From the NCBI GenBank assembly GCA_964385715.1, contig CAYLRE010000126.1, forward strand, positions 1 to 12,777: 12,777 nt of DNA, in the 5' to 3' direction. This document shows, piece after piece, positions 1 to 7,043 of the stretch (position 1 is the first letter of the stretch; the number at the start of each line of letters is the position of its first letter). Made by a program: the position numbers and the translations under genes. The DNA is from MB-PLM-2 sp964385715 (GTDB lineage Bacteria; Planctomycetota; Planctomycetia; Pirellulales; UBA7805). Below the pieces are notes generated by a model. It was not told the origin of the DNA and ran no database searches. It was given only the letters and a program-made list of their open reading frames with translations.

Positions 1-546
1 CCAGTGACAGGGAGATTGGCGTTCTCCGTGTGGTTGCGAATTGACCCGAGCCAGCCGCTGCCGCCATTACGACTGGCCGTCGGTGGTGAGCAGGCCAACG
101 GGCAGGACTACTATCGTTTCGGGAGAATTGCCGGTCTGAATCGATTTGAGGATGCTGGTTGGCAGCATATTCAGTTTCAAGTCGATGACTTGCCGCTGGC
201 CGATCGTGGACAGCTGCAAATTCGCTTTGACCTCATGGGGGCAGGTACCGTCTGGATCGACGACGTTGAGGCGACCACTTTGCACTTTAGCGAGACGGAA
301 AAAACGCACCTAACGCGACTAATTACCAAGGCCCATCTGCAGTTGAACGATGGACGCATCTCCGATTGTTCACGGGTGCTCGAGGGCTACTGGCCTCGTT
401 TCCTGGAAGATCATGTACCGCTTCCGGAAGCCCGTGTGGCTGAAGTTGCTGAGGAGCCGGTTGAGCCTGCCGCCGAAGCTCCGGGCAAGGAGCCTGCGCC
501 GAAACAGAGCTGGTGGAAACGTGGCCTTCCGAGCATTCTGAAATAA
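1..546 (+). CDS. 3' end of a gene for a protein with a C-terminal beta-sandwich (carbohydrate-binding-like) domain
   Basis: The reading frame is open from base 1, so the gene starts upstream of the window and only about 181 C-terminal residues are visible. A GTG at position 4 could be read as a start, but the sequence there is already inside a beta-rich domain, so I treat it as internal. Residues up to about 90 alternate hydrophobic and polar positions and end in GAGTVWIDDVEAT, the kind of last strand seen in jelly-roll/galactose-binding-like modules. A helical stretch follows (HLTRLITKAHLQLNDGRISD), then a Pro/Glu/Ala-rich linker and a basic, Trp-containing tail ending KRGLPSILK. No catalytic motif is visible. 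It converges with the HIT gene, 65 bases away. The domain assignment is inference from strand pattern and the WIDDV motif; function is unknown. Confidence 0.7.
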   Translation, partial: PVTGRLAFSVWLRIDPSQPLPPLRLAVGGEQANGQDYYRFGRIAGLNRFEDAGWQHIQFQVDDLPLADRGQLQIRFDLMGAGTVWIDDVEATTLHFSETEKTHLTRLITKAHLQLNDGRISDCSRVLEGYWPRFLEDHVPLPEARVAEVAEEPVEPAAEAPGKEPAPKQSWWKRGLPSILK

Positions 547-611
547 GAAGTAAGTTGACGCGTCGCCGCGAAACCGAGTGGTGCCAAGTCGACGAAGTCG
601 GATCCGTCTCA

Positions 612-956
612 CTAGCCTGGCGGCCACGAAAGTGATCTTCCGCCCAGCAGATGGTAGTGCAGATGGTCAACCGTCTGGCCTCCATCGGCGCCACAGTTGA
701 CCACAACGCGGTACCCAGCGGCTAGTTCGAGTTGTTTGGCCAACCGGTGGATGGTCATCGTGAGGTGCCCCATCAACGCCTCGTCCTCTTCACTAAGATG
801 AGCTAGCGAGGTAATCTCCTTCTTTGGAATCACCAGCACGTGCGTCGGTGCTTGCGGCGCGACATCATTGAAGGCAAGGCAGTGCTCATCCTCGTAGACG
901 ATGTCGGCAGGGATCTCGCCATCGATAATTTTCTTAAAAATGGTCTTCTCAGGCAT
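612..956 (-). CDS. hinT: HIT-family (histidine triad) nucleotide-binding protein, HinT-like
   Basis: A 114-residue protein of typical HinT/PKCI-like length. The N-terminus MPEKTIFKKIIDGEIPADI is characteristic of the family, as is the central FNDVAPQAPTHVLVIPKK segment. The histidine triad is seen as HLHYHLLGGR with H98, H100 and H102, preceded by GGQTVD; the tail SWPPG is also typical. Family members hydrolyse purine nucleoside phosphoramidates and related adenylated compounds through the middle histidine; the protein is expected to be cytoplasmic. I chose the ATG at 956 because the family motif begins there. A GTG three codons upstream (965) is possible and would overlap the stop of the Trm112-like gene as GTGA. 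The short distance to that gene implies co-transcription. The gene ends convergent to the partial gene at the window start. Confidence 0.93.
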   Translation of the reverse strand: MPEKTIFKKIIDGEIPADIVYEDEHCLAFNDVAPQAPTHVLVIPKKEITSLAHLSEEDEALMGHLTMTIHRLAKQLELAAGYRVVVNCGADGGQTVDHLHYHLLGGRSLSWPPG

Positions 957-961
957 AGCGG

Positions 962-1231
962 TCACTCACTGTGCGGCGTGAATGATTCCAGAGGAATCGC
1001 CTCGTCCGCAACCAATTTGGGAATGTCATCGACGACGGGATAAAGAAGCTTGCCATCCTCGCGGATCAGTCCTTGGTCGAGCGCGAACTCGACACGCTGG
1101 CTCGCGCGATTTGATAGTTGGCCAGCCGCGATCGATTCGTTGATTTGTTCGATCAATGTGGTATCAGCGATTCGTAACGACTGTCGGTCGATCGGACAGC
1201 GCAGAATTGCTAGTAGTTCTTCACGAATCAT
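962..1231 (-). CDS. Trm112/UPF0434 (YcaR)-family small protein with reduced cysteine set
   Basis: An 89-residue protein. The N-terminus (LLAILRCPID, C12) and the C-terminus (YPVVDDIPKLVADEAIPL, residues 64-81) match the two conserved ends of the UPF0434/Trm112-like family, whose members are zinc-ribbon-like proteins of about 60-70 residues; Trm112 itself activates methyltransferases. Here the usual CPxC is CPID, and C12 is the only cysteine in the protein, so a classical four-cysteine zinc site cannot form. The middle (about residues 20-55) is longer and helical, which explains the extra length. The 5 bases between its stop and the HIT gene's ATG suggest one transcript. Upstream, 1232-1339 (108 bases) holds a TATATT-like box at 1290-1295 on the minus strand without a convincing -35, so a local promoter is only possible. 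The role in this organism is unknown. Confidence 0.8.
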   Translation of the reverse strand: MIREELLAILRCPIDRQSLRIADTTLIEQINESIAAGQLSNRASQRVEFALDQGLIREDGKLLYPVVDDIPKLVADEAIPLESFTPHSE

Positions 1232-1339
1232 CGCGTCAGTGAATTGTTACAGGGAGAGGGACAGCGACGTCGTAGGGACGCGTCCACTGAATATAACGGA
1301 CGAACGAGCGCGAGCCCAGCGGGTCAACTCCTGCGTCTG

Positions 1340-2119
1340 TCATCCGGTTGCAGAAAGGCCTTTGGGAAGATAATCCCCGCGATAGCTGGCGACGCGCCAT
1401 TTGCCTGGCTCACCATCGCCGCCTTGTTTTCGTTCGAGCAGGAGCTGCACGAAGAAGGACTCCGGGCGACTGTCTCTTAGGAAAGTCACTGCGCAAACCA
1501 ACTTGACTCGATCGACACCTTCGCTTTGCGTACACGATTCGGTCGCATAATGTCGAATCGTGGCACGCGTTCCGAGTGTGTGCAACGTGCGAACCAGGCG
1601 CTCGTTAGCGAAGTCCTCTAAGGCGTATCGATTGTGCTCATTCTTGATATAGTACTCCAACAGCGTGGCGTCCAATGGCTGGCGTTTGTCTGTCGGCAAT
1701 CGGAACTGCATTGCCCGGGCAAGCTGCCAATTGTTGGGGACACCATCCTTACGGCGGCTGTTTTGTAAGATCTCGAGCCATTCAACAGCAGCTCGTTCCG
1801 CTTGTGCAGAGAGCTTCTTGCTGCGAGCAAAAAATCGAGTAGGAGCCGCAGCGGCGATGACCAGAGCCACGGCGAGTGCGACGACCGTGATTTGTCGCCC
1901 CTTAGCTCGACGGTCCGTGCGGAGACTCCATAACGCGAGCAATGCGATGAACGCAGCTACACAGGGAACCCACCATAACAACCAAGTTGTTAGTGCAATC
2001 GGTGAGACGAGTGCCAGTCCAACGGCAACAAGGGCCAACGGGCTGACGCGACGATACTCCGTACCCGGTTGTTCCGGTGAGAACGGAGAATGTCCTTCTT
2101 GAGAGGCGTCCTTGGTCAT
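1340..2119 (-). CDS. Membrane protein of unknown function encoded next to cvpA
   Basis: A 259-residue protein that I do not recognise. The start chosen is the ATG at 2119, which overlaps the stop of the upstream cvpA-like gene as ATGA, a standard translational coupling arrangement; an in-frame ATG 14 codons upstream (2161) lies inside cvpA and is less likely. After a polar N-terminus come three probable membrane segments: about residues 26-46, 48-66 and 77-97. The remaining ~160 residues are soluble, with a helical stretch after the last membrane span (KKLSAQAERAAVEWLEIL) and a C-terminal beta-rich part that includes FFVQLLLERK and KWRVASYRGDYLP. The end resembles small proteins that fold as a beta sheet with conserved WRVASY-type strands, but I cannot assign a family. 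It is the third gene of an apparent GspE-like / CvpA / membrane-protein set, so it may act with them. Confidence 0.8.
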   Translation of the reverse strand: MTKDASQEGHSPFSPEQPGTEYRRVSPLALVAVGLALVSPIALTTWLLWWVPCVAAFIALLALWSLRTDRRAKGRQITVVALAVALVIAAAAPTRFFARSKKLSAQAERAAVEWLEILQNSRRKDGVPNNWQLARAMQFRLPTDKRQPLDATLLEYYIKNEHNRYALEDFANERLVRTLHTLGTRATIRHYATESCTQSEGVDRVKLVCAVTFLRDSRPESFFVQLLLERKQGGDGEPGKWRVASYRGDYLPKGLSATG

Positions 2120-2778
2120 GGTTTCGCGGTATCCTTCCGGTAAGGAATGACATCGCCCCATCTTCTCTTGGCAAACAGACCTGGCTCCGTTTCGTAGTAT
2201 TCGTGTCGCCGCATCGCGTTCCTTAGGATGAAGTCTCCCGCCGGATCGAACGTCGGTTCATCGGAATCCTGGCCTCCTAGTGCCTTACCGCGGGATAACC
2301 GCTGTGTTGTCGCGAGCCAGACGCGATCCGGAGCGACGGACCCTAGGAATCCCGAAGACGCCCCCGGCAACAAGGCGTTTCCGAAGGCTTCACGCTCAAT
2401 AGGTGCCGTGTGTAGCGTCATCATCGTAAAGCAGACAAGAACCCAGCCGGTTAGGATCGACACGACGAACCCGCCAATCTGGTCAAATTTTGAGCCGAAA
2501 CGGACGCGGGTTTTGGATGCGATTCCGGTTGCAAGTTGTAGCAGAATGAAGGTCAGAGAAAACATCCCCCACACGACAATCAGGTCGGCAATATACCCGA
2601 ACGACGGATAGCTGCTGTGAATCCGCACAGCGATCGGCTCATAGGCATTCGTTGCCACAAGGGCCGACAGCACAGTGTTGACCAGGACTAGAACATTGCT
2701 CCACAAGCCCTGGGTGCCGACGGCCGCGAACACGGCGAACATGATTCCCAGCATCGCAATGGTTAGGACAATCGTCAT
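2116..2778 (-). CDS. CvpA-family integral membrane protein
   Basis: A 220-residue protein with the four-helix layout of the CvpA/colicin V production family: hydrophobic segments at about residues 2-20, 26-45, 61-84 and 101-121. The third is followed by a charged stretch (KTRVRFGSKFDQIGG) like the conserved loop before the last helix in CvpA proteins. The ~100-residue C-terminal tail is soluble and unlike the E. coli protein; it includes a charged, Tyr-rich portion (RRHEYYETEPGLFAKRRWGD). The family is required for colicin V secretion in E. coli and affects envelope homeostasis, but the mechanism is not settled, so no specific role is claimed. The gene lies 38 bases after the GspE-like gene and overlaps the next gene by four bases, which points to an operon. 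Confidence 0.82.
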   Translation of the reverse strand: MTIVLTIAMLGIMFAVFAAVGTQGLWSNVLVLVNTVLSALVATNAYEPIAVRIHSSYPSFGYIADLIVVWGMFSLTFILLQLATGIASKTRVRFGSKFDQIGGFVVSILTGWVLVCFTMMTLHTAPIEREAFGNALLPGASSGFLGSVAPDRVWLATTQRLSRGKALGGQDSDEPTFDPAGDFILRNAMRRHEYYETEPGLFAKRRWGDVIPYRKDTAKP

Positions 2779-2816
2779 GGGTATATTTTACGAGGTGCTA
2801 TCGTTGGAGTGGAAAC

Positions 2817-4559
2817 TTATTGCTTAAGGACTCGTGAGAGTTCATCGACCGAAGTTTCGCCGCGGGCCACCAGAACAGCCCCAAACTCACGAACTGTGTG
2901 CATTCCAGCCTGCACGGCCAGCGTCGTCAACCCTTCGAGACTGGGTTTCGTGGTTAGCAGATCACGCATTGCGTCGTCGACGACCAGTGTCTCAAAGATC
3001 GCGGTCCTGCCCTGGTAGCCGATACCGCGACACGTGCGGCAGGGTTCTGCCGGAGATTGAGGAGCTCGGTAGAGCGTCTTGACGCGGTCGCCCGGGAGAC
3101 CGAGATTCTGGAGGAGCTCGTCGGACGGTTCGTATGGCTGCTTGCAGTCGTTGCATAGGCGACGGATCAAGCGTTGATGAACGACGCAAGAGATGGCGTC
3201 GGCAAACTCCTTCGCCGGTACTTTGAGCATCAACACACGCAATAGCACCTCGACAGCGCTCTTGGCACCCAAAGTAGAGATGACCAGGCATTCCTCTCGC
3301 GATTGTCGGCACAGAATGCGAGCCGTTTCTACGTCTTTCAAATCACGAACTACTAACAGATCTGGCCAGGATCGAAGTACCTGAGTGAGAATCTGCGGGG
3401 GTGTGATTTTTGCTGAGTACTTGTGGATCTCCGTGGCGTCGATTTCCCGTTCATACTTGGAAGCCGATTCGAGAATCGTGCAGTCGCGGCGAATGCGATC
3501 GGTGCTCTGTAGGACAGTATCGATGGTCGTCGACAGTCCGCCACCCGGCAGTGCCGAGAAAAGAATCAATTCGTTCTTTTGTCCAATTCGCTGACGCATG
3601 CGTTCCGCCATCTTGAGTGGCATACCCAGCTCTTCAAGCGAGTCGAAGGAGACATCGGGCGTATCGAGTCTTAGTATCGCTCGTAGAGCTCCAGCGTTGT
3701 TCTGCTGCGTGGCTTGGCAGATGTATGCGCGTTCGTGAAGTTCAAAATCAAAGTCGCCATGTGCAACCGCGCGTTGCCCGGTAGGATCGCCCGTGGTCAA
3801 GGTGCGGATGACGGAAAGTATTGGTTCAAATCCTTGTTGCGGTTGCGAGGGTACGTTGTGCCATACGCCGTCGATCATGTAGCGAAGCATCACTTGTTCG
3901 CCAGTGAACTCCATCATGACCGCGGCAGCATCGTGCGCGAGGACGTCGGTCAGTAGCTTGCCGAGCAAGTCGTAGCCTGGCATGGTACGTACGCCGCCCG
4001 AGATTGCCTCGTTGGCCGCCGCATTTTGGCCACACCGTGCATGAAGTCGTACCGCGTGTTGCGGAACTGCCGAGTCGTCGCGATCAGAGCCCGTGCCGAT
4101 GCCGATCGATTCCAAGCGATCGGAGAACCAGTCGCCGAGGTGCCCGGGCGTGAACACGCGTTGTTCCGGTTGGACCGACTTGTTTCGAACCACCACATAT
4201 GTCGCGAACGGTACCGCGTAGGCGAATACCATGGTGGTTAGACCAAGCGAGAAATTGGCCAGGACCCAAAATAGCCCCAGTGACGCCGCGAACGTGATCA
4301 ACAGAATCGGCAGCCAGAGTTTCAACCGTGTTCGCACCACCTGGCCATCTCGATGCACCCAGTCGGTTGATTTGACCCACAGCAGAAAAACGAGCCAAAT
4401 CACAGCCAGCTTGGTCCAGCTGAAATAGAAACCCGTGCCGCGATAGTAGTCGTCGACATCGTAGTGAGGCCAGCTGGCATCATCTTGCGCAAGGCTAGCC
4501 AAGGGACACCCCAGCAAAGCGAGTGTTGGCAAGGCGATAATCAGCAGAATGCGAAGCAT
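2817..4559 (-). CDS. Membrane-anchored GspE/PilB-like protein with degenerate ATPase motifs
   Basis: A 580-residue protein. Residues 1-24 look like a signal peptide (MLRILLII, cut near SLAQDD); membrane segments follow at about 50-62, 82-100 and 104-124. From about 195 the sequence follows the type II secretion/type IV pilus ATPase fold: an N2-like part with LRYMIDGVWHNVP, then the ATPase core and a zinc module with C469/C472 and C507/C510 (CNDC, CRTC) and GYQGRTAIFE. The core motifs are altered. Walker A reads ALPGGGLSTT (336-345), with leucine L342 where the family has lysine. The Walker B region reads PDLLVVRDLKD (399-409), with R405-D406 in place of the usual GE. The His box reads STLGAKSA, lacking the HTN histidine. 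It therefore probably binds ATP poorly or not at all. The fused membrane region is also unlike soluble GspE. It leads a set with the two downstream membrane-protein genes; no other pilus or secretion gene is visible. Confidence 0.88.
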   Translation of the reverse strand: MLRILLIIALPTLALLGCPLASLAQDDASWPHYDVDDYYRGTGFYFSWTKLAVIWLVFLLWVKSTDWVHRDGQVVRTRLKLWLPILLITFAASLGLFWVLANFSLGLTTMVFAYAVPFATYVVVRNKSVQPEQRVFTPGHLGDWFSDRLESIGIGTGSDRDDSAVPQHAVRLHARCGQNAAANEAISGGVRTMPGYDLLGKLLTDVLAHDAAAVMMEFTGEQVMLRYMIDGVWHNVPSQPQQGFEPILSVIRTLTTGDPTGQRAVAHGDFDFELHERAYICQATQQNNAGALRAILRLDTPDVSFDSLEELGMPLKMAERMRQRIGQKNELILFSALPGGGLSTTIDTVLQSTDRIRRDCTILESASKYEREIDATEIHKYSAKITPPQILTQVLRSWPDLLVVRDLKDVETARILCRQSREECLVISTLGAKSAVEVLLRVLMLKVPAKEFADAISCVVHQRLIRRLCNDCKQPYEPSDELLQNLGLPGDRVKTLYRAPQSPAEPCRTCRGIGYQGRTAIFETLVVDDAMRDLLTTKPSLEGLTTLAVQAGMHTVREFGAVLVARGETSVDELSRVLKQ

Positions 4560-4600
4560 CGTGCCTCTGTCGGTTAACAGGGAAATGAAGTTGCCGAATT

Positions 4601-4617
4601 CTCGTCTTAACGACGAG
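4601..4617. other. Small stem-loop between hisF and the GspE-like gene
   Basis: CTCGTC (4601-4606) and GACGAG (4612-4617) form a perfect 6-bp stem with a 5-base loop, inside the 86 bases between the hisF stop and the next start. It is followed by no clear U-tract on the minus strand, so it is only a weak candidate for a terminator or an RNA-processing site. It may be chance. Confidence 0.3.
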
Positions 4618-4645
4618 TCTGCCCAATGTATGCCCGAGGGGCCGA

Positions 4646-5431
4646 TTAGCCAGCGACTTGCTCTCGCCAGCGAACGGGAATGCCTCGTTCGTGCAAGATC
4701 TGTTTGGTTTCGTCGATCGTGTATTCTTTGAAATGAAAAATGCTGGCCGCGAGTGCCGCATCCGCTTTACCAATCTGAATCGCGTCGGCCAAGTGTTCTG
4801 GTTTGCCGGCTCCCCCGCTGGCCACGACCGGAACCGAAACCGCCTCGCTCACCGCCGCCGTTATTTCAAGGTCGTAGCCATCCTTCGTTCCGTCGCAATC
4901 CATCGACGTGAGCACGATCTCGCCGGCCCCAAGGCGTTCGACTTCGCGGGCCCAGGCGACTGCTTCTAGGCCGGTGGGAACACGTCCCCCACTGGTATGC
5001 ACTTCCCAGAATTCTTTGCCGTCGCGCATCACTCGCTTGGGATCGATGTTGACCACGATACATTGACGCCCGAAACGACGCGCCGCCTTTTCGACCAGTT
5101 CGGGATTGTTGACCGCGGCTGAATTAATCGAGACTTTGTCCGCCCCTGCGTTGAGTAATGCTCGGATGTCGTCGATCTCACGAATTCCGCCACCAATCGT
5201 AAACGGCATGAAGACGACTTCGGCCGTTCGCCTCGCCACGTCGAGCATCAGCTCCCGGCCTTCGTGTGTGGCCGTGATGTCCAAAAAGATCAGCTCGTCG
5301 GCGCCCTCGTGTTCGTACCGCGAGGCGACCTCGACGGGATCTCCGGCGTCACGAAGATCGACGAAATTGGTCCCTTTCACGACCCGACCGCGGTCGACAT
5401 CAAGGCACGGAATAACACGTTTGGCAAGCAT
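4646..5431 (-). CDS. hisF: Imidazole glycerol phosphate synthase, cyclase subunit HisF
   Basis: A 261-residue TIM-barrel protein. HisF takes ammonia from the HisH glutaminase subunit and converts PRFAR to imidazole glycerol phosphate plus AICAR, joining histidine and purine synthesis in the cytoplasm. The sequence begins MLAKRVIPCLDVDRGRVVKG, the family signature, and both catalytic aspartates fall at the positions known from the Thermotoga enzyme: D11 and D130 (VVNID). Phosphate-binding segments TIGGGIR (78-84) and ASGGAGK (204-210) are present. The open frame continues 71 codons upstream to 5644, but that extension has no HisF similarity and overlaps a promoter-like sequence, so I start at the ATG at 5431. 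No other his gene is adjacent, so hisH must be elsewhere. The gene reads towards the GspE-like gene 86 bases downstream. Confidence 0.97.
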   Translation of the reverse strand: MLAKRVIPCLDVDRGRVVKGTNFVDLRDAGDPVEVASRYEHEGADELIFLDITATHEGRELMLDVARRTAEVVFMPFTIGGGIREIDDIRALLNAGADKVSINSAAVNNPELVEKAARRFGRQCIVVNIDPKRVMRDGKEFWEVHTSGGRVPTGLEAVAWAREVERLGAGEIVLTSMDCDGTKDGYDLEITAAVSEAVSVPVVASGGAGKPEHLADAIQIGKADAALAASIFHFKEYTIDETKQILHERGIPVRWREQVAG

Positions 5432-5760
5432 CGGCAGATGTGAGTTTCGCGAGAAATTAGCCCCATGAGGATACGTACAGATCGCACGAGAATTTACTGT
5501 AAGCGGAGCGAACTGACGGGTCAACGGCTGAATTGTAGTTCGAGAGCAACTTAGCCCTCGGCGGCTAGTAGGGCCCTCGGCAGTTAAGAGACCTGGAACC
5601 AGAAGACCTAGAGCAACGGGAGCGGTCGACGTATCATGGAGCATGTTGTCAGATTTGGCAGACAGCCCAGATTTGAGGCCCGCTAGTGGCCCGACATACC
5701 CGATTCACACTTACGCGTTCGTAGCCATCCGTACGGCTGCCGCAACGCGTCGTTCCCGCC
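5432..5760. other. Divergent intergenic region between hisF and moeA
   Basis: This 329-base stretch separates the minus-strand block from the plus-strand moeA pair and contains no convincing gene. It holds the candidate hisF promoter at 5496-5524 and a short direct repeat, GCCCTCGGC, at 5553-5561 and 5572-5580 (19 bases apart), of unknown meaning. On the plus side a TTGTCA at 5646-5651 has no acceptable -10 partner, so I see no clear moeA promoter. Confidence 0.6.
5496..5524 (-). promoter_or_regulatory. Candidate sigma-70-type promoter for hisF
   Basis: On the minus strand TTGACC (5519-5524) lies exactly 17 bases upstream of TACAGT (5496-5501), matching five of six and four of six consensus positions with ideal spacing. 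Transcription would start near 5489, giving a leader of roughly 58 bases before the hisF ATG at 5431. This is a sequence match only; planctomycete promoters are not well characterised. Confidence 0.45.
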
Positions 5761-7014
5761 ATGCCCCAGTCTCCCTCTTCCAATCCGAATCGCGACGTTC
5801 GCATGCGCGGCTTCGCACAAAGATCGACCGTCGACGAGGCGCTTGCCTGGCTGCGGCCACACTGGCAGCCGCTGGGTGAAGAAACCGTATCCCTCGCTCA
5901 CGCCCACGATCGGATCTTAACCCGTGCCGTCGAGAGCGGGGTGAATGTGCCGCAGTTTCGACGCGCTATGATGGACGGCTTCGCGCTCCAGGCGGCCGAT
6001 ACTCAAGGGGCGACCACCTACAATCGACTCACGCTCAACATCATCGGCGAGGCGTGGCCGGGACGACCTTTCGAGGGGCAAGTCACCGCCGGGACGACCG
6101 TGCGCATCATGACCGGATCACCCATGCCCGAGGGTGCCGACGCAGTATTGCCGGTCGAAAAAGTCGAGGTCGACGGCCAGCAGGTACTGCTGTTGGACGA
6201 GATTCCGCCAGAAAAACATGTCGGCCGTGTTGGCGAGGACATCGCAAAGGCGAGCGAGGTGCTTCCCGCAGGTCGAAGGTTGCGTCCGCAGGACTTGGGG
6301 GTGCTTTCCTCGGTCGCGGTGCCTGAAGTACCGGTCGTGCGCCGACCAAGGGTGCGGATCGTGGTCACGGGCAACGAACTCTTGCCTGCTGGAACTACGC
6401 CGGGGCCGTATGAAATCGTCGATGCCAACGGGCCGATGCTCACGGCGCTGATTGAACGGGACGGCGGTGAAGTGCTCTATCCCGGCATCGTGCCTGACGA
6501 TCCACAGGCCATCACCGCGGCGCTGGAAGATGATTGTGACGTGGTGCTCGTCTCGGGCGGATCGAGCGTTGGCAAGGAAGACTTTGTGCCGGTGCTCCTG
6601 GCCGATCAGGGTGAGCTTGCCATTCACGGCATCGCCATGCGTCCCAGCAGTCCGGCAGGCATGGGAAAGTTGGGCGATCGCCTGGTCTTCTTGCTGCCTG
6701 GCAATCCGGTCTCTTGTCTTTGTGCCTACGACTTCTTCGCCGGTCCGACGATTCGTGCGTTTGGTGGCCGAGATAGCGACTGGCCTTATCGTTCTCGCCC
6801 CTTGCCGCTAGCGCGAAAGTTGGTCTCCACCGTAGGTCGTGTTGATTACGCCCGCGTGCTGATCAATGACCAGGATGAGGTCGAACCGCTCGCCATTTCA
6901 GGGGCGTCCATTCTTTCATCCACGACGCGAGCGTCCGGCTTCGTCATTATTCCAGGCGACAGCGAAGGGTATCCCCCGGGTGCTGACGTTGACGTCTACC
7001 TCTACGATCAATAA
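5761..7014 (+). CDS. moeA: MoeA-family molybdopterin molybdotransferase, variant lacking the KPGKP loop
   Basis: A 417-residue protein of normal MoeA length. MoeA inserts molybdate (or tungstate) into adenylylated molybdopterin in the cytoplasm. Family motifs are in order: AMMDGFA (69-75), TGSPMPEGADAV (118-129), VTGNEL (202-207), SGGSSVGKEDF (265-275) and PGNPVS (313-318). Where most MoeA proteins have KPGKP before the PGxP motif, this one reads RPSSPAGMGK (294-303). The C-terminal domain IV ends normally (SEGYPPGADVDVYLYDQ). The ATG at 5761 is used; the next Met (codon 15, MRGFAQRSTVDEAL) is an alternative start, since domain I similarity begins about there. It is followed after 29 bases by a second, larger moeA, so the two are probably co-transcribed. 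The altered loop may reflect a different metal or partner specificity, which is inference. Confidence 0.93.
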   Translation: MPQSPSSNPNRDVRMRGFAQRSTVDEALAWLRPHWQPLGEETVSLAHAHDRILTRAVESGVNVPQFRRAMMDGFALQAADTQGATTYNRLTLNIIGEAWPGRPFEGQVTAGTTVRIMTGSPMPEGADAVLPVEKVEVDGQQVLLLDEIPPEKHVGRVGEDIAKASEVLPAGRRLRPQDLGVLSSVAVPEVPVVRRPRVRIVVTGNELLPAGTTPGPYEIVDANGPMLTALIERDGGEVLYPGIVPDDPQAITAALEDDCDVVLVSGGSSVGKEDFVPVLLADQGELAIHGIAMRPSSPAGMGKLGDRLVFLLPGNPVSCLCAYDFFAGPTIRAFGGRDSDWPYRSRPLPLARKLVSTVGRVDYARVLINDQDEVEPLAISGASILSSTTRASGFVIIPGDSEGYPPGADVDVYLYDQ

Positions 7015-7043
7015 ACGCAGCTTACGCGAAGCAGTCTTCTGCG

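Noticed and set aside
2120..2161. Upstream start for the membrane protein after cvpA
   Set aside because: It would add 14 codons inside cvpA; the ATG at 2119 overlapping the cvpA stop as ATGA is the more usual arrangement.
5432..5644. 71-codon N-terminal extension of HisF
   Set aside because: HisF proteins begin at MLAKRVIPCLD, and D11/D130 numbering fits exactly from 5431; the extension shows no family similarity and contains a promoter-like sequence.
5646..5674. TTGTCA box as a moeA promoter
   Set aside because: At 17 bases spacing the -10 position reads AGATTT and at 18 GATTTG, neither of which resembles TATAAT.
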